From NCBI GenBank assembly GCA_036504675.1, contig DASXUT010000196.1, forward strand, positions 1 through 60,742: a stretch of DNA of 60,742 nucleotides. Direction: 5' to 3'. Numbering within the stretch: the first letter of the stretch is position 1; the number at the start of each line of letters is the position of its first letter. This DNA comes from Bacillota bacterium. GTDB taxonomy: Bacteria; Bacillota; Sulfobacillia; JAJYWN01; JAJZPE01. Of the stretch, positions 1-8,700 are shown one piece after another. The translations under genes were made by a program, and so were the position numbers. The notes under the pieces were generated by a model. It was given only the letters and a program-made list of their open reading frames with translations, ran no database searches and was not told the DNA's origin.

Positions 1-2
1 AC

Positions 3-671
3 GTCGATGGCGACGTGATCATCGACAACGGGCTGGTCATCGGGGCCCTGGGCACCGCCAGGGGCGATCTGAACCTGGCCACCGGCCACACCATCACCGA
101 CCCGGGTCGGAAGCTGAGCGTGGCCGGCACCATCTACTACGACCAGAACATCACCCTGCCCCCGTTGCTCACGCTCGACTTCTACCGCACCTACGCCACC
201 CGGATCCTCGCCGGGCCGCAGACCTTCCAGGACGTGCTGGACATGACCCTTCCGGCCAACCGGCTGATCCTCATCGAAGGTGACGTCCACCTGGGCGCGG
301 CCAGCGCCCTGAGGATCAAGGGCAAGGGGACGATCGTCGCCACCGGCAACATCTGGATCGACAACAAGAGCTACTACTACACCAATTCGGCGACCGACAA
401 GCTCTTCGTCTTCGGCCTCGACCCGGCCAGTCGCCTGGTCTTCAACACCGCCTCGCAGTTCATCGGGATCTACCGCGTCCCGGGAAATGTCGACTGCACG
501 CGTAGCCAGCCGTCGAGCATCGAGGGAGCGATCATCGCCGCCAGCTACACCATGGGCGGGGCCCAGGACTCCTTCAAGATCTACCTCGATCCGTACTCGG
601 CCGCCAACCCAACCGCCGGCGTGCCGGGGACGATTACGAAAGTCCTGTCCTGGCAGGAGATATCGCCCTGA
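3..671 (+). CDS. C-terminal part of a secreted, pilus-associated protein (cut by window edge)
   Basis: The frame is open from the left edge, and V-D-G-D is encoded just before the first possible start (GTG at 15), so this is the end of a longer protein. The visible 218 or so residues are rich in beta-forming stretches, Gly, Asn and Tyr and contain no membrane segment. They resemble the C-terminal domain of PilX/DUF-type proteins found beside Gram-positive type IV pilus genes, but no catalytic motif is seen. The stop lies only a few bases before the PilM-like gene, so the two probably share a transcript. A role in pilus assembly is inferred from position only. Confidence 0.55.
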   Translation, partial: VDGDVIIDNGLVIGALGTARGDLNLATGHTITDPGRKLSVAGTIYYDQNITLPPLLTLDFYRTYATRILAGPQTFQDVLDMTLPANRLILIEGDVHLGAASALRIKGKGTIVATGNIWIDNKSYYYTNSATDKLFVFGLDPASRLVFNTASQFIGIYRVPGNVDCTRSQPSSIEGAIIAASYTMGGAQDSFKIYLDPYSAANPTAGVPGTITKVLSWQEISP

Positions 672-685
672 GCTAGAAGAATCCC

Positions 686-3100
686 ATGGAGATGAGGGGG
701 CTTTTCCCTAGCATGGAACCGTATTCCAGCCGGGCCGACAAGCTGCAGGCGGCGCGCCGGGAGGTCAGGGCCACGTCCATCGGCGGCCTGACCCTTCTGA
801 CCGTTGCCTACGTGGGTGTCGGGCTGGGGCTCGGTTACGTGCAGGACTTCATCCCGTCGTGGCGGGTCGCGGCGCAGACGGCCGGCTGGTACTGGATCGG
901 CGGCCTGGCCGCCGTGTTGGCCGCGGCCGTCGGGGTCTGGGTCTGCCTTGGGCGGCTTTCGCGGAATGAAGCGAGGGAGGCCGTCCCCGGGCGGCCCTTA
1001 CCGCCGCGCCAGGCCGGACGTGCGGGGATGTCCCGGATGAGCGTCACCCTGACCGCCTTCACCGTCGCCCTCTTCGGCTTCAGCCTCGGGGTCGCCGGCT
1101 ACTTCGAATGGACCTGGTGGACCGATGGGCAACCCCAACGCCTATGGGCCTTCGGGGCCTGGGCCCTGGCCCTCGGGCTGGTGGTCGGGCTCGTCCTGTT
1201 GATCTCGGGGGTCAGCTCGGCCCGCCGCGAGACCAGGCAGGAAGCGTCCGACCTGATCGCCGCGGGGGGTCAGGTGGTGACCGAAGAGACCGTGGTGGCC
1301 ATGGGCCAACCGCGGCTGGTGACGACGACTGATGCCGATGGCCTCCGTCAGGCCGTCGACCAGGTCCTCAACCACGCAGAGTCCGATGGGCGGGCTTCCA
1401 CGGATGAGACTCCCACGCCGGTAGCCACGCCCGCGCCAACGCCGGCGGTGTCAGTGGTCGCCCTACCGCCCCACCGGACGAACTGGGGCGCCGTTCTCGG
1501 GAGGGCCCTGGCCATCCTCATCTGGATCGCCCTCATCGCCGGCACCACCGGGCTGGAGATGCGCCTCGGCGCCGAGGCCTCGGAATACCGCTACTACCCG
1601 CTGGCCGGGCTGGCCGTCCTCGCCGTGGTCTGGTGGGCGGTCGGTCAGGCCCTCGCCGGCCGCGGGAAGTATCCGACCGCCGCCGTCGTCCGGCACCGGG
1701 TGGCGAAACCGAAGCCGGTCAGGCCGCCGAAGCGCCGCCGCGTCCCCCTTCCGGCTTCGAGCCTCGAGGAGGCGGCCGCCACGGCTGAGCCCATTGTCGC
1801 CGAGCCCGCCGAACCCGAGCCCGTCGCGGCCGAGGAACCGGAGGAGGCCCAATTCCCAGTGCCCGATCAGCCTGAAACCATTCAGCCGGAGCCCGCGACC
1901 ACCCCCGCGGAGCCCCAACCCAAGGCCAAGCCGGCCCGCGTCCCCAAGCCGGGTCCGCAGCGGCGGACCTGGGTCGGTCTGGACCTCGGCTCGCGGACCA
2001 TCCGGGTCGTCCAGGTCGCTCCCGGCAAGCCCTATCCGGTCGTGGTCAACTTCGCCTCCGCGCCGACGCCCGACCGCTCGGTCAAGGACGGCGTGGTCAT
2101 CCGTCCGACGGCTGTCGCCGACGCCATCAACGACCTACTCAACAAGGCCGGGATCAAGCAACGACGGGTCATCGCCGCCCTCAGCGGGCAGGCGGTCATC
2201 CTTCGCCAGGCCCAGTTCCCCCTGATGTCCTCCAACGAGCTGCGCGAGGCCCTCAAGTGGGAATCTGAACAGCACATCCCCATCCCGGCCGACGAGGCCA
2301 TCGTCGACTTCGCCATCCTCGGCGAGGGCGCGCCCGCAGGCGCGACGGGGCTTGCCGCCATCACCGGTCCCGCCGGGTCGACCGCCGGGCCGGCCCCGGC
2401 CGTCACCGGCCCATCCATGCAGGTCCTCCTGGTCGCCACGCAGAAGCGGATCGTTCAGGGCTACCTGGACACCTTCGAGGCGGCCAGGCTCAAGCCGGTC
2501 GCCCTCGAAGTCGACCTGTTGGCCGTCTACCGCGCCCTCCAGACCGACGGCTACCTGCCCGAAGAGGGCCACCCCGTGGCCATCCTCAACATGGGTGCGG
2601 CCAATGCCGGCCTGAGCCTCTTCGCCAACCACTCGGCCCAGCTCACCCGGACTATCGCCGCCGGCGGAGAGGTCTTCGCCCAATCAATCATGGAGGCCTT
2701 CCAGGAGACCCCGGCCGGCGCCGAAGCCCTCCTCCGCGAGCACGGGGCCAAGCCACTTACGCCGATCGCCCGCTGCGTCTCGCCGGTCGTCGACGAGTTG
2801 AGCATCGAGGTCCGCCGCTCCCTGGAGTTCTACCTGATCAAGAACCGCCAGTACGGCATCAAGCAGCTCTTCATCGTCGGCGGGGCGGCCGTCCTCCCGG
2901 GGCTGGCCGAAGCCGTAGCCGATTCGCTCAACGACGCCCTTCGGGACAAGAACCCAGGCGGCCAGGCGATCGAGGTCATCGTCCCCGACCCGTCCCGCCG
3001 CCTGACCGTCGCCGGACCGGCCCGGGCCCGCCTGGACCAGTTCGGTCCCGACTACATGCAGGCCTTGGGGCTGGCCTTGCGAGAGGAGTCGCCGCAGTGA
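686..3100 (+). CDS. pilM: PilM-like type IV pilus ATPase-fold protein with a large N-terminal membrane domain
   Basis: The C-terminal half, from about residue 430, is an actin-like PilM domain: GLDLGSRTIRVVQ is its first phosphate loop and FIVGGAAVLPGL its late nucleotide loop. PilM recruits PilN and PilO at the inner face of the membrane. The N-terminal 330 residues hold about six predicted membrane spans, and a Pro/Glu-rich linker (about 340-425) joins the halves. Ordinary PilM proteins are about 350 residues and cytosolic, so this 804-residue form is a fusion. An alternative ATG at 713 follows GAGGGGG at a long spacing, so the start is uncertain. The stop overlaps the pilN start (GTGA). 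Confidence 0.8.
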   Translation: MEMRGLFPSMEPYSSRADKLQAARREVRATSIGGLTLLTVAYVGVGLGLGYVQDFIPSWRVAAQTAGWYWIGGLAAVLAAAVGVWVCLGRLSRNEAREAVPGRPLPPRQAGRAGMSRMSVTLTAFTVALFGFSLGVAGYFEWTWWTDGQPQRLWAFGAWALALGLVVGLVLLISGVSSARRETRQEASDLIAAGGQVVTEETVVAMGQPRLVTTTDADGLRQAVDQVLNHAESDGRASTDETPTPVATPAPTPAVSVVALPPHRTNWGAVLGRALAILIWIALIAGTTGLEMRLGAEASEYRYYPLAGLAVLAVVWWAVGQALAGRGKYPTAAVVRHRVAKPKPVRPPKRRRVPLPASSLEEAAATAEPIVAEPAEPEPVAAEEPEEAQFPVPDQPETIQPEPATTPAEPQPKAKPARVPKPGPQRRTWVGLDLGSRTIRVVQVAPGKPYPVVVNFASAPTPDRSVKDGVVIRPTAVADAINDLLNKAGIKQRRVIAALSGQAVILRQAQFPLMSSNELREALKWESEQHIPIPADEAIVDFAILGEGAPAGATGLAAITGPAGSTAGPAPAVTGPSMQVLLVATQKRIVQGYLDTFEAARLKPVALEVDLLAVYRALQTDGYLPEEGHPVAILNMGAANAGLSLFANHSAQLTRTIAAGGEVFAQSIMEAFQETPAGAEALLREHGAKPLTPIARCVSPVVDELSIEVRRSLEFYLIKNRQYGIKQLFIVGGAAVLPGLAEAVADSLNDALRDKNPGGQAIEVIVPDPSRRLTVAGPARARLDQFGPDYMQALGLALREESPQ

Positions 3101-3846
3101 CGACCAAGATCAACCTCTTGCCGCCAAGATTGAAGGCGTCGCGGCGGGTCAATTGGGCCCGCTGGCTGGTGGTCGTGGTGGCCGTCGCGATGATGGCCGC
3201 TCCCATCGGCTACTGGGCAACCCTCTTCACCCAGACGGCCGATCACGACAACCGGACGGCCACGGCCAAGGCCGAGTACGCCACGTACACCAGGGTCCTG
3301 GCCAAGGACAGGCAGCTCCAGGAGATGGAGCGCTCCCTGACCGACAAGAAGCAGTTCATCCAGGGCCTCAACTCCCCGGTCAAGTGGGCCGGGATGCTCT
3401 ACGAGGTGACCACCTACATACCGCCATCGGTGGTCCTCGAAGAGATCCGTTCGCTGGGAATGGAGGCCGAGACGGCCCAGACCGGCCAGGCCCAGACCCA
3501 ACCGAGCCAGTCAACGGCGCCGACTCAGGGAACCCAAGGGTCCCCCAGCGAGGAGAACCCGCTGAACCAGACGACCACAACCGCGCCCTCGACGACGCCC
3601 TCGACGACGCCCTCGACGACGCCCTCGACCACGCCCTCAGCTGGCTCCAGCGGCCAGACCGCTTTCACTGTGCCGGCGACCACCGACCGCGTCCTGATGG
3701 TCGGCACGGCCGGCTCGCTCGAGGCCATCGGCCGGTTCATCGTCGGCATCCAGAACGCCAAGTACCTGTCCAACCCGGAGCTGACCTTCGCCGTCGAGGA
3801 CAAAGACGGCTTCCGCTTCGAGATCATCGCCGCCATCAGGCGGTAG
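3097..3846 (+). CDS. pilN: PilN-like type IV pilus inner-membrane protein
   Basis: The protein begins with the short cytosolic motif KINLLPP, the classic PilN N-terminus that docks into PilM. A single membrane helix (about residues 20-42), a coiled-coil stretch and a C-terminal ferredoxin-like periplasmic domain follow. Gene order pilM-pilN-pilO and the GTGA overlap with pilM support the call. A Ser/Thr/Pro/Gln-rich insert (about residues 125-190) interrupts the periplasmic part, and it includes a run of TTPS repeats encoded by a 12-bp tandem repeat. Members of this family usually lack such an insert. The start is GTG. Confidence 0.85.
   Translation: MTTKINLLPPRLKASRRVNWARWLVVVVAVAMMAAPIGYWATLFTQTADHDNRTATAKAEYATYTRVLAKDRQLQEMERSLTDKKQFIQGLNSPVKWAGMLYEVTTYIPPSVVLEEIRSLGMEAETAQTGQAQTQPSQSTAPTQGTQGSPSEENPLNQTTTTAPSTTPSTTPSTTPSTTPSAGSSGQTAFTVPATTDRVLMVGTAGSLEAIGRFIVGIQNAKYLSNPELTFAVEDKDGFRFEIIAAIRR
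3586..3633 (+). repeat. 12-bp tandem repeat inside pilN
   Basis: Four adjacent copies of CCCTCGACGACG are present, the last with one changed base. Because the unit is a multiple of three, copy-number changes would lengthen or shorten the TTPS linker of PilN without breaking the frame. Confidence 0.9.
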
Positions 3847-3858
3847 GGGGTGAGGGCG

Positions 3859-4479
3859 ATGTCCTTCCTGAGCCGTCTCTCCAAGCGCGAGCGGGCGATC
3901 ATCATCGGGGCCGGGCTGATCGCCTTCGTCCTGGCCGTCTACTTCCTGGCCATCGATCCTCAGGAGAAGAAGCTGGCCGCGGCCAAAGCGGCCGAACTGA
4001 AGGCGGCCGCGCAGGTTCGTGAGGGTCGGGCGGTCAAGGCCCGCGAGGACCAGATCGACCAGCGGATGAAGGCCATCCAGCAGGAGATGAAGACCCTCGA
4101 CCTGACCGTCCCCGGGGAGCGTGAGGTGGCCGAGTTCCTGTTCTACATCGACGCCTCGGCCCGCACCACCAAGGTCGCCGTCAACGCCCTCAAGTTCGCC
4201 ACCGCCGCCCAGGTCCGCGACTTTGCCCAGTATCCCATCCAGTTCGAGCTGACCGGCAAGTACCCCAACATCGTCAACTTCCTCAACCGGGTCGAGTCAT
4301 ACCCGCGGCTGATCCGGGTCGAGGGCTTCCGGGCGGCCCCCGTGGGCCAGGAACCCGGTGTGGTCTCCAGCGATTTCGTCGCCTTCATCTACTCCCAGCC
4401 GAGCCGGGCCGTGGGGACGAAACCGGGCTCTCTCGTCCTCAAGTGGCCGGTCGGGCGGACGAACCCGTTTACCCCCTAG
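3859..4479 (+). CDS. pilO: PilO-like type IV pilus inner-membrane protein
   Basis: A 206-residue protein with one membrane helix near the N-terminus (AIIIGAGLIAFVLAVYF), an Ala/Lys-rich coiled coil and a C-terminal periplasmic domain with the PilO-type stretch FELTGKYPNIVNFLNRVE. PilO pairs with PilN in the alignment subcomplex that links PilM to the rest of the machine. ATG at 3859 is preferred because GGGGTGA lies a few bases upstream; a GTG at 3850 would add three residues. It follows pilN after about a dozen bases, as part of the same operon. Confidence 0.8.
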   Translation: MSFLSRLSKRERAIIIGAGLIAFVLAVYFLAIDPQEKKLAAAKAAELKAAAQVREGRAVKAREDQIDQRMKAIQQEMKTLDLTVPGEREVAEFLFYIDASARTTKVAVNALKFATAAQVRDFAQYPIQFELTGKYPNIVNFLNRVESYPRLIRVEGFRAAPVGQEPGVVSSDFVAFIYSQPSRAVGTKPGSLVLKWPVGRTNPFTP

Positions 4480-4534
4480 GCGCGCGGGCGGCTCGCGCCG
4501 CGTAATCTGGCCGCTGAAACGGTAGGTGAGGGGC

Positions 4535-5053
4535 ATGTCCCGGTTTCACCATAGCCGTCGCCGGGGCCTTCTCCGGGATCTCTACCGGAACGACGAGGGA
4601 TTCTCGTTCTTCGAACTCCTGGCCGTGGTCCTGATGCTGGCCGCTCTGGTCACCATGGCCGTGCCCTCGGTCAGGAAGGCGATGTCCTGGGGCAACCTCA
4701 ACAACGGCGCGCGAACGGTCATTTCCGACCTTCGGACGGCCCAGCAGACGGCGATCCAGAAGGCCCTCAAGGTCCAGGTTCGCTTCACCGTGGTCGCCGG
4801 GCAGCCCGGGTACTACGAGTTCTATGAGGAGAACCCGGTCACCCACCTGATGGTCGCCTCAGGCAAGCGGGTCGACCTGGAACAGGCATCGAGGCTCGAG
4901 TCGGCCAACTTCGGCGCCGGCGGGGCCACGGTCGAGTTCGACGCCCTCGGCGGGGCGACCAACGCCGGCACGGTGACCCTGGCCAACCCCACCGGCGAGC
5001 AGCTGAAGATCGAGGTCGTCGCGGTGACGGGACGGGCGAGGATAAGAAAGTGA
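4535..5053 (+). CDS. Type IV pseudopilin with GspH/FimT-like body
   Basis: The sequence has a prepilin signal: a positively charged leader of about 22 residues, then EG|FSFFELL, with the cut expected after Gly and Glu at position 5 of the mature protein, followed by a hydrophobic helix. The remainder (RTVISDLRTAQQTAIQ and a beta-rich C-terminal part) resembles minor pseudopilins of the GspH/FimT group. The leader is longer than the usual 6-12 residues. ATG at 4535 has GGTGAGG upstream; the GTG at 4526 is less well placed. It is the last gene of the pilus cluster seen here. No prepilin peptidase or PilB/PilC lies in the window. Confidence 0.82.
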   Translation: MSRFHHSRRRGLLRDLYRNDEGFSFFELLAVVLMLAALVTMAVPSVRKAMSWGNLNNGARTVISDLRTAQQTAIQKALKVQVRFTVVAGQPGYYEFYEENPVTHLMVASGKRVDLEQASRLESANFGAGGATVEFDALGGATNAGTVTLANPTGEQLKIEVVAVTGRARIRK

Positions 5054-5067
5054 AACGGACAGACCAT

Positions 5068-5107
5068 TGAGGCCGGCTCAGTCACGCAGGGTGACGGGCC
5101 GGCCTCA
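5068..5107 (+). terminator. Hairpin after the pilus operon
   Basis: A 10-bp arm TGAGGCCGGC pairs with GCCGGCCTCA, with a further 5-bp inner stem (GTCAC/GTGAC). Only a weak T-rich stretch follows, so termination is likely but not certain. Confidence 0.5.
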
Positions 5108-5222
5108 GTCGTTGGGTTACGATATCTTGGCCTGACGGGAATGCTAGGCTGGGTTAAGATGGGATCGGCGGGAAGGCGAGACACCATCCCCGGCGGCGGA
5201 TCTCCGCCACGAAGGAGCGACC

Positions 5223-5822
5223 ATGGGCCACGTCGACTTGACCATCTTCTCCGCCCTCAACGGACTGGTCGGGCGGAACCAAGCCTTCGACCGGGCGGTC
5301 GCCTGGTTCACGACCTACGTGCCCTTTCTCTTACTTCTGCTCTTGGCGGTGGCTTTCGTCATCCCCGGGCCGGGCGCCGCTGGGCGCCGCCGGGCGGCCG
5401 TCGTCGCCGGGCTGGCCGGGGTGATTGGCGTTCTCATCGCGGTCCTGATCGGACAGATGGTCTTCAGGCCGCGGCCTTTCGCCGCCCTTCCGACCGAGCG
5501 GGTTCGCCCGCTCATCCATCACGCCCCCGACTCGTCCTTTCCGAGCGACCATGCCACGGGCAGCTCGGCCATGGCCGCCGGAATGTGGGCCTCGGGCACC
5601 CGGCTTTGGCGGGTCGTCTTCGCCACCGTGGCCGTCTTGGCCGGGCTGTCGCGGGTCATCGCCGGGGTCCACTGGCCTGGCGACGTCCTCGGCTCATTCA
5701 TCATCGGTGTCCTTACCGGGGCGGTCACCGTCTATGCGGCCAAACCCCTGATGCCGCTGATCGATCGGGTCATCCTGTGGTACGGTCGTTTGGAGAGGCT
5801 GTGGCTCCGGAAGTCGGAGTGA
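5223..5822 (+). CDS. PAP2-family membrane phosphatase (undecaprenyl-diphosphatase BcrC type)
   Basis: This multi-span membrane protein of 199 residues carries the three phosphatase motifs of the PAP2 family: FRPRPF (about residue 84), PSDH (about 108) and SRVIAGVHWPGD (about 142-153). The His of the second motif and the His and Asp of the third are the catalytic residues. BcrC-like members dephosphorylate undecaprenyl diphosphate on the outer face of the membrane and recycle the carrier lipid for peptidoglycan. Length fits that group. Its 3' end overlaps the end of the convergent histidine kinase gene by about 50 bases. The precise lipid substrate is inferred. Confidence 0.85.
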   Translation: MGHVDLTIFSALNGLVGRNQAFDRAVAWFTTYVPFLLLLLLAVAFVIPGPGAAGRRRAAVVAGLAGVIGVLIAVLIGQMVFRPRPFAALPTERVRPLIHHAPDSSFPSDHATGSSAMAAGMWASGTRLWRVVFATVAVLAGLSRVIAGVHWPGDVLGSFIIGVLTGAVTVYAAKPLMPLIDRVILWYGRLERLWLRKSE

Positions 5823-7194
5823 CCGGAACCGTGATCGCCGGCAGCCTGATCGTGAACTGGCTGCCCCGGCCGGGTTTGCTGGCGACCTCGAGCCGTCCGC
5901 CGTGGGCCTCGACGATGGCCCGGGCCGTCGGCAGGCCGAGGCCAAATCCACCGCCCAGGTTCCGGGCTTGGTCCGAACGATAGAACCGCTCGAAGATGCG
6001 GGGCAGTTCTTCTTCGGCTACGCCCGGCCCGTTGTCGGCCACGCTCAGGTAACCCTCGGCCCCCTCCCGTTCCGCCGAGCCGTTCAGGCCGGCCGAGATG
6101 GTCACCCGGCCGCCCCCGTACTTGAGGGCGTTGTCGACCAGGGCCCAGACCGCCCGACGGAGATGGGTCACGTCGGCCGACACCGTCACCGGCTCGAGCG
6201 GCCCCTCCTCGACCGTGGCATCGGGCGCCACGGCGCGCGCCTCCTTGACCGTCTCCGAGGCGATCTCGTCCAGACGCAGCAGGGAGGCGTCGAGCTTGAG
6301 CCTGGCGTCCAGCCGGGCCAGCAACAATAGGTCGTTGACCAGCCGCTCCATGGTCACGGCGGCCCGGCCGATGGCCCGGGACGATTCGGACACCACCTCG
6401 CGGTCGCCGCCGCCCCATCGCCCCAGGAGATCACTGTAACTGCGGACCACCGCCAGCGGCGTGCGCAGGTCGTGCGAGGCCGCGGCCACGAACTCCCGCT
6501 CCCGGCGATAGCCGTCTTCAAGCCGCTCCAGCATGCCATTCACCGTCTCGCCGAGGATGTGGATCTCGTCGCGAGGCCCGGCCAGGGGAATCCGTCGGCT
6601 CAAGTCACTGGCGGTGATCTCCCGCGTCGTCCGGGTCAGGGTCTCCACCGGGCGCAGGGCCTGCCGGGCGATCATCCGGCCGCCGATCACGGCGGGGGCC
6701 AGGCTGGCCAGGGCCACCAGGGCGAAGACCCGTTCCAGGGTGGCCAGGAAGTCCTCCTCTCGCCCCAGCGAGCGGACCACCTGGAGTTGAACGTTGGCCG
6801 CGAGCTTCGCCCCGGCTACGATGGCGTCGATGGTCCCGAGCCTGATCTGCTTCGGCGGACCGACGTAGGCCGGGACCTGGGGGAGACCTTCGAGTCCCCG
6901 CGAGCGGTTGAGGACCCGGCCGTCGGGGGTCGTAACCTGAACCCAATCCGGGCCACTCCCCAGGATGGCGGTGATGGCCGGATCCTCGAGGTCCATGTGG
7001 TTGTAGTCGCCCTGCTCGTCACCGCCGCCGTCGGTCAGCTTCTGGACGTTGGCCAGCGCCGTTTCGGCTTCGCGGCCCGCCGCCGTAAAGAGGACGTGGC
7101 GGACGCCGAAGAAGGCCACCAGCCCGAAGATGAGCAGGACGGCCAATAAGAGAGCGGTGTACCAGAGGGTCAGGCGCCACGAGAACGAACGCAC
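5770..7194 (-). CDS. Two-component sensor histidine kinase
   Basis: Domain order from the N-terminus: membrane helix (residues about 10-32), an extracytoplasmic sensor of about 120 residues, a second membrane helix, HAMP (with ETLTRTTREI), a HisKA dimerisation helix with AASHDLRTPLAVV (phospho-acceptor His near 242), and an ATP-binding domain with the N box (ALVDNALKYGGG), G1 (VADNGPGV) and GGGFGLGLP. It lies five bases after the response regulator and should form a pair with it. The stop overlaps the convergent PAP2 gene. The start is GTG. The signal is unknown; the divergent PepSY gene hints at an envelope stimulus. Confidence 0.92.
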   Translation of the reverse strand: MRSFSWRLTLWYTALLLAVLLIFGLVAFFGVRHVLFTAAGREAETALANVQKLTDGGGDEQGDYNHMDLEDPAITAILGSGPDWVQVTTPDGRVLNRSRGLEGLPQVPAYVGPPKQIRLGTIDAIVAGAKLAANVQLQVVRSLGREEDFLATLERVFALVALASLAPAVIGGRMIARQALRPVETLTRTTREITASDLSRRIPLAGPRDEIHILGETVNGMLERLEDGYRREREFVAAASHDLRTPLAVVRSYSDLLGRWGGGDREVVSESSRAIGRAAVTMERLVNDLLLLARLDARLKLDASLLRLDEIASETVKEARAVAPDATVEEGPLEPVTVSADVTHLRRAVWALVDNALKYGGGRVTISAGLNGSAEREGAEGYLSVADNGPGVAEEELPRIFERFYRSDQARNLGGGFGLGLPTARAIVEAHGGRLEVASKPGRGSQFTIRLPAITVPVTPTSGATASPNDRTTG

Positions 7195-7199
7195 TCAGG

Positions 7200-7931
7200 T
7201 CAGGCCTCCCGTCGCGTCAAGTCCCGCGTCGTGCCGGCCTCGCGGAGGGTGTAGCCCACGCCCCGGACGGTTTGGACCAGCTTGGTCGGGAAGGGTTCAT
7301 CGATCTTCGCCCTCAGGTAACGGATATAGACCTCGACCACGTTGGTCTCGCCGTAATAGTCAAAGCCCCAGACGTGGTTGAGGATGGCTTCGCGGGTGAG
7401 GACCAGGCCGGCGTTTTCCGCCAGATAGGCGAGGAGATCGAATTCTCGGCGGGTGAGGGCGATCGACCGGCCGGCCCGTTCGACCATCCGCGAGCCGCGG
7501 GAGATGGCGAGGTCGCCGACGACCAGCCGCTCACCGTCCCGATGGAGGGGGGCCGATTGCCGCAGGCGGGCCCGTACCCGGGCCAACAGCTCTTCGATGG
7601 CGAAGGGCTTGGCGACGTAATCGTCGGCTCCGGCGTCCAGGCCGGCTACCTTGTCGCCCGTGCTTTCGCGGGCGGTCAACATGATGATCGGCACGGCCGA
7701 ACGTTGTCGCACCTGGCGACAGACGGCGAGGCCGTCCAGTCCAGGCAGCATGAGGTCGAGGAGGATGAGGCTCCAATCCCCCTCGGACGCCCTGGCCACG
7801 GCCTCGTAGCCGTTGCCGGCCACTTCCACTCGGTAACCCTCGTGCTCGAGCTCCAGTTGGAGGGCCCTCGCCAGGCTGGCCTCGTCTTCAACGACGAGGA
7901 TTCGCGGCTTGGGTGCGCCTTCGTCAGGCAT
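7200..7931 (-). CDS. OmpR/PhoB-family response regulator
   Basis: The receiver domain contains VVEDEASLARAL (acidic pocket), LILLDLMLPG (phosphorylated Asp) and the conserved Thr and Lys (MLTARES, VAKPF). The C-terminal half is a winged-helix DNA-binding domain ending in RYLRAKIDEPF and VRGVGYTL. ATG at 7931 is preferred over the upstream TTG at 7952 because GAGGTG lies seven bases before it. The gene precedes its kinase in one transcript and is divergent from the PepSY gene, with repeated sites between them that it probably binds. Confidence 0.93.
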   Translation of the reverse strand: MPDEGAPKPRILVVEDEASLARALQLELEHEGYRVEVAGNGYEAVARASEGDWSLILLDLMLPGLDGLAVCRQVRQRSAVPIIMLTARESTGDKVAGLDAGADDYVAKPFAIEELLARVRARLRQSAPLHRDGERLVVGDLAISRGSRMVERAGRSIALTRREFDLLAYLAENAGLVLTREAILNHVWGFDYYGETNVVEVYIRYLRAKIDEPFPTKLVQTVRGVGYTLREAGTTRDLTRREA

Positions 7932-7976
7932 GTTCAACACCTCGATCGCCAATCCATCCGCATTCTACACTCGAAA

Positions 7977-8019
7977 GATTAAGAGGCGATTAGAGCGAAT
8001 CCTAATCATCTTCTAATCA
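7977..8019. promoter_or_regulatory. Putative response-regulator binding boxes between the two-component operon and the PepSY gene
   Basis: CTAATCA occurs at 8002 and 8013, an 11-bp period, and the inverted form occurs as GATTAAG at 7977 and GATTAGA at 7988, again 11 bp apart. Direct repeats with one-helical-turn spacing are the usual target of OmpR/PhoB-type dimers. A -10-like TATATT lies at 8050-8055 with no good -35, as expected of an activated promoter for the PepSY gene. Confidence 0.6.
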
Positions 8020-8115
8020 CCGCTTAAGGCCGTTCTCATCGCCGATTGATATATTGTTCCCTGACGGGGCCTTGAGCGACAAGCCCCAGCACGATCATTC
8101 CAAGGAGGGAAGACG

Positions 8116-8634
8116 ATGAACAAAAGAGTTCTGGTCTATGTCATCTCCGGCGCGCTGGTGATCGGCGGGGTCATCGGCCTCGGGCTGACCCGTCCCGCGA
8201 CGGCCAAGGCCAGCCCCGCTCCGGCCCAGACGACCGGAGCGAACGGAGACGCCACGGCCGAGAAGGATGGCGCGAAGGAGTCCGGCACGGTCGAGAACAA
8301 CGCGGAGAACGGGTCGGCTGAGGAAACCGCCGAGGCCGCCAGCCTCCAGGCGATGGCCAAGATCACCCCGGACCAAGCCAAGGCGGCGGCCCTGCAGGCC
8401 GTCCCGGGGACCGTCCTCAAGGTTGAGTTGGACAACGAGAATGGCAACCTGGTCTACAGCGTGGAGATTAAGACTGCCAACGGTGACCAAGACGTCAAGG
8501 TCGACGCCGGCAACGGCACCGTCGTAGCCCAGGATAGCCAGCAAGATGATGGCGACAAGGCCCAGGGCAATGATAACGAAAAGGATTCCGGCGCACCGGA
8601 CAACGACCAGGTCCAGGAGGAGTCCCAGAACTAG
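8116..8634 (+). CDS. Secreted or membrane-anchored PepSY-domain protein
   Basis: A 172-residue protein with an N-terminal hydrophobic segment (about residues 5-24), a low-complexity Ala/Glu/Thr linker, one PepSY domain (KITPDQAKAAALQAVPG, then LVYSVEIKT and a DVKVDAGNG strand) and an acidic Gln/Asp-rich tail. PepSY domains act outside the membrane, often as inhibitors or sensors of envelope proteases. It is divergent from the two-component genes, an arrangement typical of PepSY targets of such systems. GGAGGG precedes the ATG. Confidence 0.85.
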   Translation: MNKRVLVYVISGALVIGGVIGLGLTRPATAKASPAPAQTTGANGDATAEKDGAKESGTVENNAENGSAEETAEAASLQAMAKITPDQAKAAALQAVPGTVLKVELDNENGNLVYSVEIKTANGDQDVKVDAGNGTVVAQDSQQDDGDKAQGNDNEKDSGAPDNDQVQEESQN

Positions 8635-8661
8635 GCGGGGCCACTGAACCTAAGCAACTTG

Positions 8662-8700
8662 GAAACCCTGAGAGAGAGACATTCTCTCAGGGTTTCTTTC
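8662..8700 (+). terminator. Strong rho-independent terminator after the PepSY gene
   Basis: A perfect 14-bp stem (GAAACCCTGAGAGA with its complement at 8683-8696) is followed by TTTC, and the A-rich left side allows it to work on both strands. Confidence 0.85.

Noticed and set aside
5902-6330. Plus-strand frames opposite the histidine kinase
   Set aside because: Shadow frames of the kinase; no independent coding signal.
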